Both the position numbers and the translations under genes were made by a program. Below, one piece after another: positions 9,230 to 18,908 of a stretch of 32,081 bases of DNA. The notes under the pieces are model-generated. The model made no database searches, was not told where the DNA came from, and worked only from the letters and a program-made list of their open reading frames with translations. Origin of the DNA: an uncultured Pirellula sp. (GTDB taxonomy: Bacteria; Planctomycetota; Planctomycetia; Pirellulales; Pirellulaceae); contig CAIJIZ010000674.1 in NCBI GenBank assembly GCA_903820735.1, forward strand, positions 1-32,081. The letters run 5' to 3'. The stretch's first letter is position 1, and each line of letters begins with the position of its first letter.

Positions 9230-9616
9230 CTAGAGGCTGGAATGGGAAATTGGGGCATATACATCGACATCCATTTGGTAAACTAGCGAGCTTGCATCGG
9301 TCCTGAGGTTTTGGGTATAAGCCATCTCGACAGGATCGGAGTCGAATTCCGGGACTTGCTCGAGTTGACATTCGTTTTGGTACGCTGATTGCAACTTGGG
9401 TACGTTCGATGCGAAACGAAACGGGTACCGCATGCCACAACGTGCAAACACCCGCAACACCCGCATCATCGGTATAAACGGTAGGAGACCAAATTCGTTG
9501 AATTGTTGTAGAGATGTGACCGATGCAACGAGACGCTCGCGAAATGCGTTGTCTCTTTGCAAAGTCGCCCTGACCCAAAAGGCCTGGCCTGTACGGATGG
9601 TCTCTCTCTGCGACAT
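9230..9616 (-). CDS. Hypothetical protein divergent from flgM (uncertain)
   Basis: Open frame beginning MSQRETIRTGQAFWVRATLQRDNAF and ending DVDVYAPISHSSL. Codon choice resembles neighbouring genes; no family recognised. Confidence 0.3.
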   Translation of the reverse strand: MSQRETIRTGQAFWVRATLQRDNAFRERLVASVTSLQQFNEFGLLPFIPMMRVLRVFARCGMRYPFRFASNVPKLQSAYQNECQLEQVPEFDSDPVEMAYTQNLRTDASSLVYQMDVDVYAPISHSSL

Positions 9617-9717
9617 GGACTGCGAAGAATGAATGGTGGATTTTTTCAGCTCCGCTGAACCACCCGCGAGTTTTTTAGCAGTCCAACCAACGAAGTATTT
9701 CACGGGAGATCTTGAAG

Positions 9718-10008
9718 ATGCATATTTCGAATCAGTTTTCAGTGTCCGGAGTAGATGCAGTTCGCTCAACAGCAAAGGCTGCCGCACCAGCGGATACACA
9801 AGCCGCTGCCTCAACCGGATCGATCCAAGAACCTGTTGATCAACTCGAGCTTTCCGCAGAAGCTCTCGAAGTATCGCAAGCTTCTATCAGCGGATCGTTC
9901 CGAGCCGATAAAGTCGCTCAAATGCGCGAAGCAATCGCTTCCGGAAAATACGACACCGATGAGATGCTCGAAAAAGCCTTCGACCGAATGCTTGATCGAT
10001 ATCTGTAA
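9718..10008 (+). CDS. flgM: FlgM-family anti-sigma-28 factor
   Basis: 96 aa; DQLELSAEALEVSQ and FRADKVAQMREAIASGKYDTDEMLEKAFDRMLDRYL match the FlgM C-terminal layout. ATG at 9718 with GGAG upstream. Confidence 0.85.
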   Translation: MHISNQFSVSGVDAVRSTAKAAAPADTQAAASTGSIQEPVDQLELSAEALEVSQASISGSFRADKVAQMREAIASGKYDTDEMLEKAFDRMLDRYL

Positions 10009-10026
10009 TCTGGATCTGTAATCTTG
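10001..10026. repeat. 13-bp tandem duplication spanning the flgM stop codon
   Basis: atctgtaatctgg / atctgtaatcttg (12/13); the stop TAA at 10006-10008 lies in copy 1. Confidence 0.85.
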
Positions 10027-10038
10027 AAGAAGTCACAG

Positions 10039-10058
10039 ATCCCGACTTGAATCGGGAT
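10039..10058. terminator. Hairpin between the convergent flgM and copA genes (possible terminator without a clear U-tract)
   Basis: atcccga-cttgaa-tcgggat. Confidence 0.35.
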
Positions 10059-10116
10059 ACTTGATGACGCAGATATTCAGATCGAATCTGCAAACAGACG
10101 CATTCCGAATGCTTCA

Positions 10117-12507
10117 TCAATTCGGAAACATCGTATAGCTCCTAAGTCGTAAGGCATTGCCTACGACTAGGATGCTCGAGAAACTCATTGCTAACGCTGC
10201 CATTACCGGTGTAAACGTCCAATCGGTCCAAGGTGAAAGCCACCCGGCCGCGAGCGGCAGAAGCACCAGGTTGTAGATAAAAGCCCAAAACAGATTTTGG
10301 TAAATGTTTCGCATCACCGCGCGAGATAAACCAATCGCTTCCGGAATCCGTTTGGGTTGACCTGTCGTCAGCACCACATCTGCCGTACTCATCGCTACTT
10401 CAGTTCCACCCCCCATCGCGATCCCTACATCTGCATTCGCCAAAGCTGGGGCATCATTGATCCCGTCCCCAACAAATGCCACTCGCTGCTTGAGCTGACG
10501 AAGCTCCTGCACTCTTCGTGCTTTGTCCTGGGGTAATTGCCCTCCGGTGAATCGATCAATCCCCAGGGCTTTCGCCACTTGGGCTACCGCTCCTGGATGG
10601 TCGCCAGAAAGTAATTCCGTTGTGATGCCGAAGGTCTTCAGAAGTTCTATCGCCTGCGGCCCATCGTCTTTCAATGGGTCGTCTACTCCGAAGACACCTG
10701 TAAGGGCATTGCCAACAGCAAGCCAACTTAGGCTCATACCCTGCTCGCCTAGCTTAAGATCAAGTCGATCCGATTCATCGTTTGTAATCCCGAGTTGTTT
10801 CATCCAACTGTAAGAACCCAGCGAGATCCTCCTTCCATCGCTCAGTCGAACTTGAACTCCACGACCGGGAACAGCCTTGCTCTCCATCAGTATCCCCTTG
10901 GCTCGCACCCCCTGAGTTCCTTCTCGTATAGCTAGTGCCACCGGATGATCGGAACTTCGTGAAGCGATAGAACCGAGACTATAAAGATCATCGAGAGAGT
11001 GTGAATTCCCAGAACTGGGGAGAACCCAAGCGCCACGAAACGTGGGCTTACCTTTCGTTAGCGTCCCCGTCTTATCCAAGACCACACTTTGGATAGACGC
11101 AAGCTTTTGAATTGCTTCTTGGGAACGAAATAAAATCCCCAGCTCAGCGCCGCGCCCCGAACCTACCATCATGCTCATCGGGGTCGCAAGCCCCAATGCG
11201 CACGGGCAAGCGACGACAAGAACAGCGACCGAATGAATCAACGCATTGCTAAGTTTATTCTCGCTGCTAAAAGTCCACCATCCGATTGCGGTAAGTAACG
11301 CAAGTACGACAACCGCTGGTGCAAAATAACGAATTATCTGATCGAGCAAACTTTGAATCGGTGGTTTGTTTGACTGCGCTTCAGCCACCATGTGGGTGAT
11401 TCGCGCAAGAAACGTCTGCGATCCAGTTGCCGTAACTTGAATCACTAGTCGACCATTTCCGTTGATCGTCCCTCCAATCACGCAATCACCTACTCCCTTT
11501 TCTTTCGGGATTGGCTCACCGGTAATCATGCTTTCTTCAAGAAAACTATTCCCCGATTCGATAAGCCCATCGATGGGAACCGAAGCTCCGGCGAGGATCT
11601 CTACTCGATCGCCAACCTTCAATTCCGATACCGGAACCTGCCGCGATTGCGGTTGATCACCAGCACCCGTAAGGAGCCACGCGGTGGCAGGCTGAAGCTT
11701 GCTCATCGACAAGATCGCGTCCTTCGTGAACTTCTTTGAACGCGCTTCAAGATACTTACCAAGTAATACCAAACAGATAACCACCGCCGATGACTCGAAC
11801 ATCACATGCAGCGGTACAGATCCATGTCGATCGCTAGCCCCCAATGCATTTGGGAAAAAAGTGATAAGGGTACTAAACAAGTATGCAGCGGAGGTCCCTA
11901 AAGCGACCAAGACATTCATGTCGGGTGACCAAGCTTTTAAGCTGTAGTACGCATTGCGATAAAAACGCCACCCCGGACCAAACTGGACCGGTGTGGCCAA
12001 TGCCCACAATAAAAAATTCCAGCTCTTCATGCTCATGAATTGCATGAGCCAATCCATCCAAGGTGGATACAACATCGGCCCCATCGAGAGCGCAAAAATA
12101 GGAAGCGCAAACATCAACGATATCAACCAATCCCGCCAGAGCTTTTGCGTTTGATCGAGAGTGGATTCTTGGGACACATCCGCGGCGGCAAAACCTACTT
12201 GCTGTGTTGAGACTTTCTCCCCTGGCCCGGGGATGACGCGTTGAGTTTCATAACCCGACTCCGAGATCGCTTCGATGACCTGACCGGAAACTTGTTTCGC
12301 GATATCAAGATCCGACGGGTCGACCTCGATGCTCGCCCGTTCGGTGGCCAGATTCACGCTGACCCTTCGCACGCCGGGAACTTTCGCCACCGCCCTTTCG
12401 ACCCGTCCAACGCACGCCGCGCAGGTCATACCACGAACCTCAAATTCAATTCGTAAGTTCTGGCTTGATTGTGTCTCGGAACCGGCTTTTTCGTTGCTGC
12501 TTGCCAT
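10117..12507 (-). CDS. copA: Heavy-metal (copper) translocating P1B-type ATPase
   Basis: HMA motif GMTCAACVGRVERAV; CPCALGLATP; phosphorylation motif DKTGTLTKG; GDGINDAPALANADVGIAMG. Start likely at ATG 12507 (MASSNEKAG), not 12567. Confidence 0.95.
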   Translation of the reverse strand: MASSNEKAGSETQSSQNLRIEFEVRGMTCAACVGRVERAVAKVPGVRRVSVNLATERASIEVDPSDLDIAKQVSGQVIEAISESGYETQRVIPGPGEKVSTQQVGFAAADVSQESTLDQTQKLWRDWLISLMFALPIFALSMGPMLYPPWMDWLMQFMSMKSWNFLLWALATPVQFGPGWRFYRNAYYSLKAWSPDMNVLVALGTSAAYLFSTLITFFPNALGASDRHGSVPLHVMFESSAVVICLVLLGKYLEARSKKFTKDAILSMSKLQPATAWLLTGAGDQPQSRQVPVSELKVGDRVEILAGASVPIDGLIESGNSFLEESMITGEPIPKEKGVGDCVIGGTINGNGRLVIQVTATGSQTFLARITHMVAEAQSNKPPIQSLLDQIIRYFAPAVVVLALLTAIGWWTFSSENKLSNALIHSVAVLVVACPCALGLATPMSMMVGSGRGAELGILFRSQEAIQKLASIQSVVLDKTGTLTKGKPTFRGAWVLPSSGNSHSLDDLYSLGSIASRSSDHPVALAIREGTQGVRAKGILMESKAVPGRGVQVRLSDGRRISLGSYSWMKQLGITNDESDRLDLKLGEQGMSLSWLAVGNALTGVFGVDDPLKDDGPQAIELLKTFGITTELLSGDHPGAVAQVAKALGIDRFTGGQLPQDKARRVQELRQLKQRVAFVGDGINDAPALANADVGIAMGGGTEVAMSTADVVLTTGQPKRIPEAIGLSRAVMRNIYQNLFWAFIYNLVLLPLAAGWLSPWTDWTFTPVMAALAMSFSSILVVGNALRLRSYTMFPN

Positions 12508-12628
12508 GCAAACTACTATCTTCCTCGTAAGGTTGTGAGACCATTTTCTCGCTTCAAGACCTTGCATCCCCTCCTACACTGGCATAGTCTCAAGGCATTC
12601 TATACTTTCGCAACAGAGGAACCAATCG

Positions 12629-14368
12629 ATGACTCGTCTAATCACTCCTTGGATGACCCCAAACCGGCAATCTCCAAAAAGTGCTTTTGCCATCCGTAGC
12701 CTTCTGCCTATCCTCTGTGCGGGGAGCGTTTTCGCTACACTCGGTTCCAGCTCGGTCTGCGGCCAAGTTATCTCCGACGCGCAAGGAAAGATTCGAGAAT
12801 CAACGCTTCGCGGACACATCCGATACTTGGCAGACGATCTACTCGAAGGTCGTGGGCCTGGAAGCGCTGGAGATGCAATGACTCAATTGTATCTGGAAAC
12901 ACATTTTCAAGCCCAGGGTCTGGAGGTAGTGCCCGCTATCGGCTCCTACCGCCAAGTCTTTCCGATGCTCGGACTCTCCAGCGATCCAGAAAAGACCTGG
13001 ACTTTACATGGAAAAAATGGCAACGAGAAGGAGTTCAAGTACTTCGACGATTTCATCGCTGTAGCTGGCAAGTCCGACGAAAAAATCGAATTGAAGGATG
13101 CTGAACTGGTATTCGTTGGTTACGGTATCGAAGCACCTGAATTTCGATGGGATGACTTCAAAGGGGTTGATCTTCAAGGAAAAATCTTGGTGATGATGAA
13201 CAACGATCCGGAGGATGATCCCGAACTATTCGGAGGTTCTCGCCGGCTATATTACGGTCGATGGGACTACAAGTACGAGAGCGCAGCGCGACAAGGTGCT
13301 GCGGGTGCCATCATTATCCATACCGATGCATCCGCCGGCTATCCATTCTCTGTGATCCAAACTTCCTGGACAGGCGAGGAATTCGAACTTAAAGATTCCG
13401 CCGGACCACGGCTCGATATGAAAGCTTGGCTCATAGAATCGGCAACCCGCGAACTGATCGCATTGGCAGGTTTGAATCTAGACACACTGCGCGCTCAAGC
13501 AAACCGAAGAGACTTTAAACCTGTTCCCTTGGGAATCAGCCTCTCTACACAGATCGAATGTTCGGCAAGAGAACGGATCACAGCAAACGTCCTAGGAGTC
13601 CTTCCAGGCTCCGATCCAAAGCTTGCTCAAGAATACGTTGTGTTCATGGCACATCATGATCACATCGGCTTGGCCGCTGATCGCGACGAGCGCGGCGATA
13701 ACATCTACAATGGCGCAATCGACAATGCATCGGGAACCGCAGCCCTTCTTACTATTCTTCAAGCGATTACCTCATCGGGTTACCAACCCAAGCGTTCCAT
13801 CTTGTTCGCTGCCGTAGGTGCGGAGGAGCAAGGACTCTTAGGGTCGAGATATCTAGCGGAACATCCTCCGATTCCAAATGGAAAGCTCTCAGCCTTGATC
13901 AACATTGACGGGATCAATTTCCTCGGTCCTACACACGATGTCCAAGTCATCGGACTGGGCAAAAGCACCATGGATCAACTCGTGCAAAGCGCAGCGACAA
14001 AACAGGGCAGGGTGGTTGTCGGCGATCTCGAACCAAGCAAAGGATATTACTACCGCTCCGATCAGTTCTCGCTTGCTAAAGTCGGGGTTCCAGCCGTGTA
14101 TCTCCACAGCGGACACGCCGTCCGAAATCAACCTGAAGGCTGGGGTAAAAGCCAATTGCAAAAGTGGACGGATAAACATTATCATCAACGATCCGATGAA
14201 TACGACCCAGCTTGGGATCTCTCAGGAGCCGTTGAGGATTTGCAACTTCTCACAGAAGTTGGCTTAGTAGCTGCCGACGCACCAACGATGCAGTCGTGGA
14301 AACCAGGGGATGAATTTGAACTCGCGCGAAAACAAGCGATCGATCAATCGCAAAAAGAAAATCCATAG
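12629..14368 (+). CDS. M28-family zinc peptidase with PA domain, secreted
   Basis: HHDHIGLAADRDERGDNIYNGAIDNASGTAALL; FAAVGAEEQGLLGSRYLAEHPP; PA-like VFVGYGIEAPEFRWDDFKGVDLQGKILVMMNNDP. Confidence 0.92.
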   Translation: MTRLITPWMTPNRQSPKSAFAIRSLLPILCAGSVFATLGSSSVCGQVISDAQGKIRESTLRGHIRYLADDLLEGRGPGSAGDAMTQLYLETHFQAQGLEVVPAIGSYRQVFPMLGLSSDPEKTWTLHGKNGNEKEFKYFDDFIAVAGKSDEKIELKDAELVFVGYGIEAPEFRWDDFKGVDLQGKILVMMNNDPEDDPELFGGSRRLYYGRWDYKYESAARQGAAGAIIIHTDASAGYPFSVIQTSWTGEEFELKDSAGPRLDMKAWLIESATRELIALAGLNLDTLRAQANRRDFKPVPLGISLSTQIECSARERITANVLGVLPGSDPKLAQEYVVFMAHHDHIGLAADRDERGDNIYNGAIDNASGTAALLTILQAITSSGYQPKRSILFAAVGAEEQGLLGSRYLAEHPPIPNGKLSALINIDGINFLGPTHDVQVIGLGKSTMDQLVQSAATKQGRVVVGDLEPSKGYYYRSDQFSLAKVGVPAVYLHSGHAVRNQPEGWGKSQLQKWTDKHYHQRSDEYDPAWDLSGAVEDLQLLTEVGLVAADAPTMQSWKPGDEFELARKQAIDQSQKENP

Positions 14369-14391
14369 TTCAACACATTTTCGACGAGTGT

Positions 14392-14439
14392 CAGCACAAC
14401 CTAAAACCAGCACAAGCTAGAGCCAGCACAACCTAGAGG
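14392..14439. repeat. 16-bp tandem repeat, 3 copies, abutting the asparaginase start
   Basis: cagcacaacctaaaac / cagcacaagctagagc / cagcacaacctagagg; the next ATG is at 14453. Confidence 0.92.
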
Positions 14440-14452
14440 TAAAGGTACACAT

Positions 14453-15583
14453 ATGGCGATCCTAAAAATCTTTAGCTTCCTTCTGAGTGCGATCGCGATA
14501 ACCGCACCCTTCTCAGGGTGCCAGCCATCAACTTCGAACAATGAACTCAATTCAAAACCAAAAGAAACAACTGTGAACTCCACCAACTCGCATACGAAAC
14601 TTGTTTCAACCTCCTCAAAACCACGCTGGAGCATTGCTATCCACGGTGGAGCCGGCGGTGACCTCGACCGATGGAGCCCTCAGCAGCGTCAAGCTCGAAT
14701 CGACGGTCTGCAACGCGCCCTGAGTAAAGGAAAGTCGATGCTCAGCAATTCAGCCAATGCGATCGATGTTGCAGAAGCCGTCGTGCGAGTGCTTGAAGAT
14801 GATCCAAATTTCAACGCAGGACGCGGAGCTGTCCTGAATGAAATTGGGGAATACTCCCTCGATGCAAGCTTGATGGACGGCTCGGACCTCTCGTGCGGAG
14901 CGGTCGCAAACATTCGCAAATCCAAAAACCCTATCTCGCTCGCTCGCGCTGTTCGAGATAAAACTCCACACGTGTTCTTGGTGGGCGACGAAGCTGACGC
15001 ATTTGGAATAGAAGCCGCTTTACCTACAGAAACAGCAGATTACTTCAAAACCCAAGAGCAAATCGATAGCTGGAACGAATGGCGTAAACGTCAAGACGCA
15101 AAGAAAAACACCACTTCAAGAAACGATCATAACAAACCAGAAGACCGTTTGTTCTACCTCGGAACGGTCGGCTGCGTTGTGATGGATGATCAAGGCGCGT
15201 TAGCGGCCGCTACCAGCACCGGAGGACTACTCGGCAAGAAATACGGGAGGATCGGGGATACTCCTATCATCGGTGCCGGAACCTACGCGAATAACAAGAC
15301 ATGTGCCGTAAGCTGCACTGGCATCGGTGAACTTTTCATCCGAAATCATATCGCATCAGCCGTTTCTTCCCGACTGGAATTTCTAAATGAATCACTTGAG
15401 CAAGCCTCTCGCTATGCGATTGAGAAGACTCTACCAGTCGACTCCGGTGGACTGATTGCAGTCGATGCCCAAGGAAACATCGAGACGATCTATAACACCC
15501 CGATCATGGCGCGCGGGCAAGCTAACAGCGAAGGACTCTATCGTGTGGGCTTGGCCGACTGGGTCGACGGAGAACCTAAATGA
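14453..15583 (+). CDS. Isoaspartyl peptidase/L-asparaginase (Ntn hydrolase), putative lipoprotein
   Basis: IAIHGGAGG; FNAGRGAVLNEIGEYSLDASLMDG; LGTVGCVVMDDQGALAAATSTGG with nucleophilic Thr; lipobox-like PFSGC. Confidence 0.93.
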   Translation: MAILKIFSFLLSAIAITAPFSGCQPSTSNNELNSKPKETTVNSTNSHTKLVSTSSKPRWSIAIHGGAGGDLDRWSPQQRQARIDGLQRALSKGKSMLSNSANAIDVAEAVVRVLEDDPNFNAGRGAVLNEIGEYSLDASLMDGSDLSCGAVANIRKSKNPISLARAVRDKTPHVFLVGDEADAFGIEAALPTETADYFKTQEQIDSWNEWRKRQDAKKNTTSRNDHNKPEDRLFYLGTVGCVVMDDQGALAAATSTGGLLGKKYGRIGDTPIIGAGTYANNKTCAVSCTGIGELFIRNHIASAVSSRLEFLNESLEQASRYAIEKTLPVDSGGLIAVDAQGNIETIYNTPIMARGQANSEGLYRVGLADWVDGEPK

Positions 15584-15738
15584 TTGGCTGGTAATGCGCA
15601 CGCTCCTCCTGGTTCGATGCGAAGCCCCAGCAAAATCCCTGCAAAGCCCCACAGCCAAAAAGATCGCTCTAGCGAACCTCACAGCCAGCTAGTTGTCATG
15701 GTTGCACGAAAGCCGGCTTAAGGAACGCGCATTAGCGG

Positions 15739-18700
15739 TTACTGTTTATTCAGTGTCTCGTCAAGGTTGAGAACAACCCGTGCGGCGAGCGTCCAAGCCG
15801 CTGCATCCTGGGGCGTGAGCCCCTGAGGTAGTTCAACAAGCTTACCTGGATCACCCGTAAGTACTTCGCGTGGGTTTATCCATCCGTCGGCTAATCTCTT
15901 GCGTTGTGCATTGAGAAAACTCAGCAACGCAGCTTGCTCATCAGAACTTGCTGGTCGACAAACAGCCAGAAGAAACGCTCGATCAATCCGAGCCAAGTCC
16001 GTTTGCACACCCGAAGCTCCTTCTGGGATGTTTGCGGAAGCCTCCCGAAGGATACGCAAAGCGAAGCCTCTGGCGGCTTCAACAAAAATAGGCTCATTTA
16101 ATCCTGTCAGAGCTGCTAAAGGAGTATTGGATCGAATGCGTCGTGCACATGATGCATCCCCGTTAGGTGCGTCGAGACTGCTCAATACTGGATCTGGCAT
16201 GGAACGCTTGCGAAACATGTAGATGGCTCGACGATATCGATCGGGCCCCTCAGCTGCTTTCCAATACCCAGGATAAACATAGTTGTAATCGAGAACATTC
16301 TGCGGAACCGGTGGAATCACACTCGGACCACCGACTTGATGATGTAGCATTCCTGCAATACTCAAGGCCATGTCCCTTAAGCTCTCTGCATCGCAACGGA
16401 ACCGCGGACCGCGTGTTAGCCATCGATTCTTCGGATCGACTTCTAACATCCCCGCCGTTGCAGCCGACGTTCGCTGATACGATTTGCTCAGCACGATGCT
16501 TCGGATCAATTTCTTGATACTCCAATTCGACTCCATCAACTCAACAGCTAGCTGATCGAGCACAACTTGATACTCAGGCACCGGAGTCCGTGTTCCAAAA
16601 TCTTCCGAGGTTTCTACCAAGCCTTCTCCGAAGATCTCTTGCCATACGCGATTGACGGCAACCCGAGCAGAGAGCGGATTGCGGTTATCCACAAGCCATC
16701 GAGCAAGTCGAAGACGGGCGGGTACTACGGGAGCTTCGAGAGAAGTCTCTGGCTGATGAAAACTAGCAAGTAGCTTTGGTTCCGTAGGCGCATTGGGTTG
16801 ATCCCAGCTCCCTCGTACCAGGCTATACGTGGTGCGAGCGTTCTTTCCATCCCGCTCGGTCAAATGCAATACGCTGGTTTTGGCATTCGGAAACCGCTTC
16901 CACTGATTCTCGATTGCGCTATGAACATCCTTCGCATCTTCGCGATTAGCAAGCCAAGCTGTCATCAACGGTTGCGGGATGGATAATGCAGCTGAATTTG
17001 GCGACCCATTGTTTTCAACCATCGCAAGTACCGCATCATGATCGATCGCAGGTGCTTGAGGATTCACCCCATCGGTGATGCTGATACGACAGCACCCAAC
17101 CATGTCTCCCTGCCTCCAAACAACTTTTAACTTATGTCCATCGAGGTTCTCAAGAGGTTTCTCCAAAACCAGAACTGCTACCGAAGATTGATTGCGTCGA
17201 CCGAGTCCACGGTCGGACTTCCAAACTGTCTCGTCCTTGCCATCGATAAGGTACGTTGCAGGCCCCGATGCATTTTTCCCATCCGCAGACTTCTGATCCG
17301 GATCACTATGGTCCGCACTCGCTGTAGAGAATTTCTGCTTCTCCCACTCCGCACTACCGGGCTTCTGCACAAACAATTCAATTTCCCGAAGGTCCCACAT
17401 ACCAACCGCATTGCGCCCCGGACCTCGGAATGGTAATTCGCCATGCGTTAAGACTTCAAATTGAAGTCCGGTAATGGTTGGCAAACTCGCAGTTGCGGTT
17501 AGAAACACATCATTGCTTGAGTGTCCAATCATCAATATCGAATCATCCTTTTCCTGAACGGGATGATTCAATCCACTGACGGTCTCAAGCAATTCAGCGC
17601 GCAGAGGAATCCATTTAGGTCGCGAGGCGAGGACTTTGTCCTGCCAATCTTTCAATGCAGCTTTCCAATCAGGATGGGATGTCTGGTAATCCGAAAGCGA
17701 TTTCTCAATCGAATCGCGGATTTCGCGAATGCTCTGAAGCTGCTCCGGGGTGTAGACCCACGACTTCGACTCGTACGTGTTATTTAAGAATGCGAACATT
17801 CCATAGTATTCGTCATGGGTAATCGGATCAAATTTGTGCGTGTGACACTGAGCGCACTGCAAAGACATCCCAAGTACGGCTTTTCCAAGGCAATCCATGC
17901 GGTCGAACATTTCAACCATGCGAAACTGCTCTGGAACAATCGCTCCTTCTTCGTTGATCATGCTATTGCGCAAAAATCCCGTGGCGATGATCTGTTCCTG
18001 AGTTGCATTGGGTAATTGATCACCCGCTATTTGCTCGATCACAAACTGATCGTAAGGCATATCGCGTCGGATCGCATCAATAACCCAATCTCTCCAAGCC
18101 CATTGATCGCGTTGCAAGTCCTTCTCGTATCCATTGGTATCAGAGTATCGCGCGACGTCGAGCCAAGGCCGAGCCCACTTCTCTGCATATCGCTCGTCGG
18201 CCAACAGCCGATCGACCGTCGCTTCAACCCCCTCGACTTGGAACTGCTGGACTTGCTCGGGCGTCGGCGGAATACCGATTAGATCTAGATAAACCCGCCG
18301 AGCGAGTTCCCAAGGTTGAGCGGGGCCTGCGGAGTCCCATCCCTTTTGCGTCAATGTTGACGATATCGATGCATCGATGCTTTTGCGCCCATCGTGAGGT
18401 AGCGAAACAGGTGGCTCGAATGCCCAATGCTTCGCGTAATCGGCTCCTTGATCGATCCATCGAGAAAGTAAATCCGCCTGCTCTTTGCTTAAAGGCTTCT
18501 GAAGACTCGGTGGCGGCATAAGTACCTCCGGGTCCGTCGCAAGGATTCGATGGATTAATTCACTCTGCGCGGAGCTACCGACCACAACGGCAGGCTTGCC
18601 AGAATCCCCTCCCGAAATAGCGGCATCGCGAAGATCCAGTCGCAATCCTCCTTCACGGGTCCCCTCGTCGACTCCGTGGCACTGCGAGCAGTGCTCACTA

Positions 18701-18840
18701 AGGATCGGCTGGATCTGGGTTCGAAAGTCAATCGATTGAGCAAAGCCATCTGCGACGGTTCCTAAAACGAACACGACGCAACAAGCAAATGCTGTAGGTT
18801 GCCAATACAGTTTCTTGGTCAAACCTGAGATTGCCATCAT
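15739..18840 (-). CDS. PSCyt1 / DUF1549 / DUF1553 planctomycete cytochrome-type protein
   Basis: CSQCHGVDEGTREGGLRLD heme motif; ARPWLDVARYSDTNGYEKD; CAQCHTHKFDPITHDEYYGMFAFLNNTYE; ARVAVNRVWQEIFGEGLVETSEDFGTRTPVP. Start likely at ATG 18840 or 18837 (GAGGA upstream); the ORF track gives 18909. Confidence 0.93.
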   Translation of the reverse strand: MMAISGLTKKLYWQPTAFACCVVFVLGTVADGFAQSIDFRTQIQPILSEHCSQCHGVDEGTREGGLRLDLRDAAISGGDSGKPAVVVGSSAQSELIHRILATDPEVLMPPPSLQKPLSKEQADLLSRWIDQGADYAKHWAFEPPVSLPHDGRKSIDASISSTLTQKGWDSAGPAQPWELARRVYLDLIGIPPTPEQVQQFQVEGVEATVDRLLADERYAEKWARPWLDVARYSDTNGYEKDLQRDQWAWRDWVIDAIRRDMPYDQFVIEQIAGDQLPNATQEQIIATGFLRNSMINEEGAIVPEQFRMVEMFDRMDCLGKAVLGMSLQCAQCHTHKFDPITHDEYYGMFAFLNNTYESKSWVYTPEQLQSIREIRDSIEKSLSDYQTSHPDWKAALKDWQDKVLASRPKWIPLRAELLETVSGLNHPVQEKDDSILMIGHSSNDVFLTATASLPTITGLQFEVLTHGELPFRGPGRNAVGMWDLREIELFVQKPGSAEWEKQKFSTASADHSDPDQKSADGKNASGPATYLIDGKDETVWKSDRGLGRRNQSSVAVLVLEKPLENLDGHKLKVVWRQGDMVGCCRISITDGVNPQAPAIDHDAVLAMVENNGSPNSAALSIPQPLMTAWLANREDAKDVHSAIENQWKRFPNAKTSVLHLTERDGKNARTTYSLVRGSWDQPNAPTEPKLLASFHQPETSLEAPVVPARLRLARWLVDNRNPLSARVAVNRVWQEIFGEGLVETSEDFGTRTPVPEYQVVLDQLAVELMESNWSIKKLIRSIVLSKSYQRTSAATAGMLEVDPKNRWLTRGPRFRCDAESLRDMALSIAGMLHHQVGGPSVIPPVPQNVLDYNYVYPGYWKAAEGPDRYRRAIYMFRKRSMPDPVLSSLDAPNGDASCARRIRSNTPLAALTGLNEPIFVEAARGFALRILREASANIPEGASGVQTDLARIDRAFLLAVCRPASSDEQAALLSFLNAQRKRLADGWINPREVLTGDPGKLVELPQGLTPQDAAAWTLAARVVLNLDETLNKQ

Positions 18841-18908
18841 CAAGAGTATCCTCGCGTGCGAGTCAAAGCGGTTGGAAAGGGGAGGCGTGGTGCGCCAAGC
18901 AACATTCA

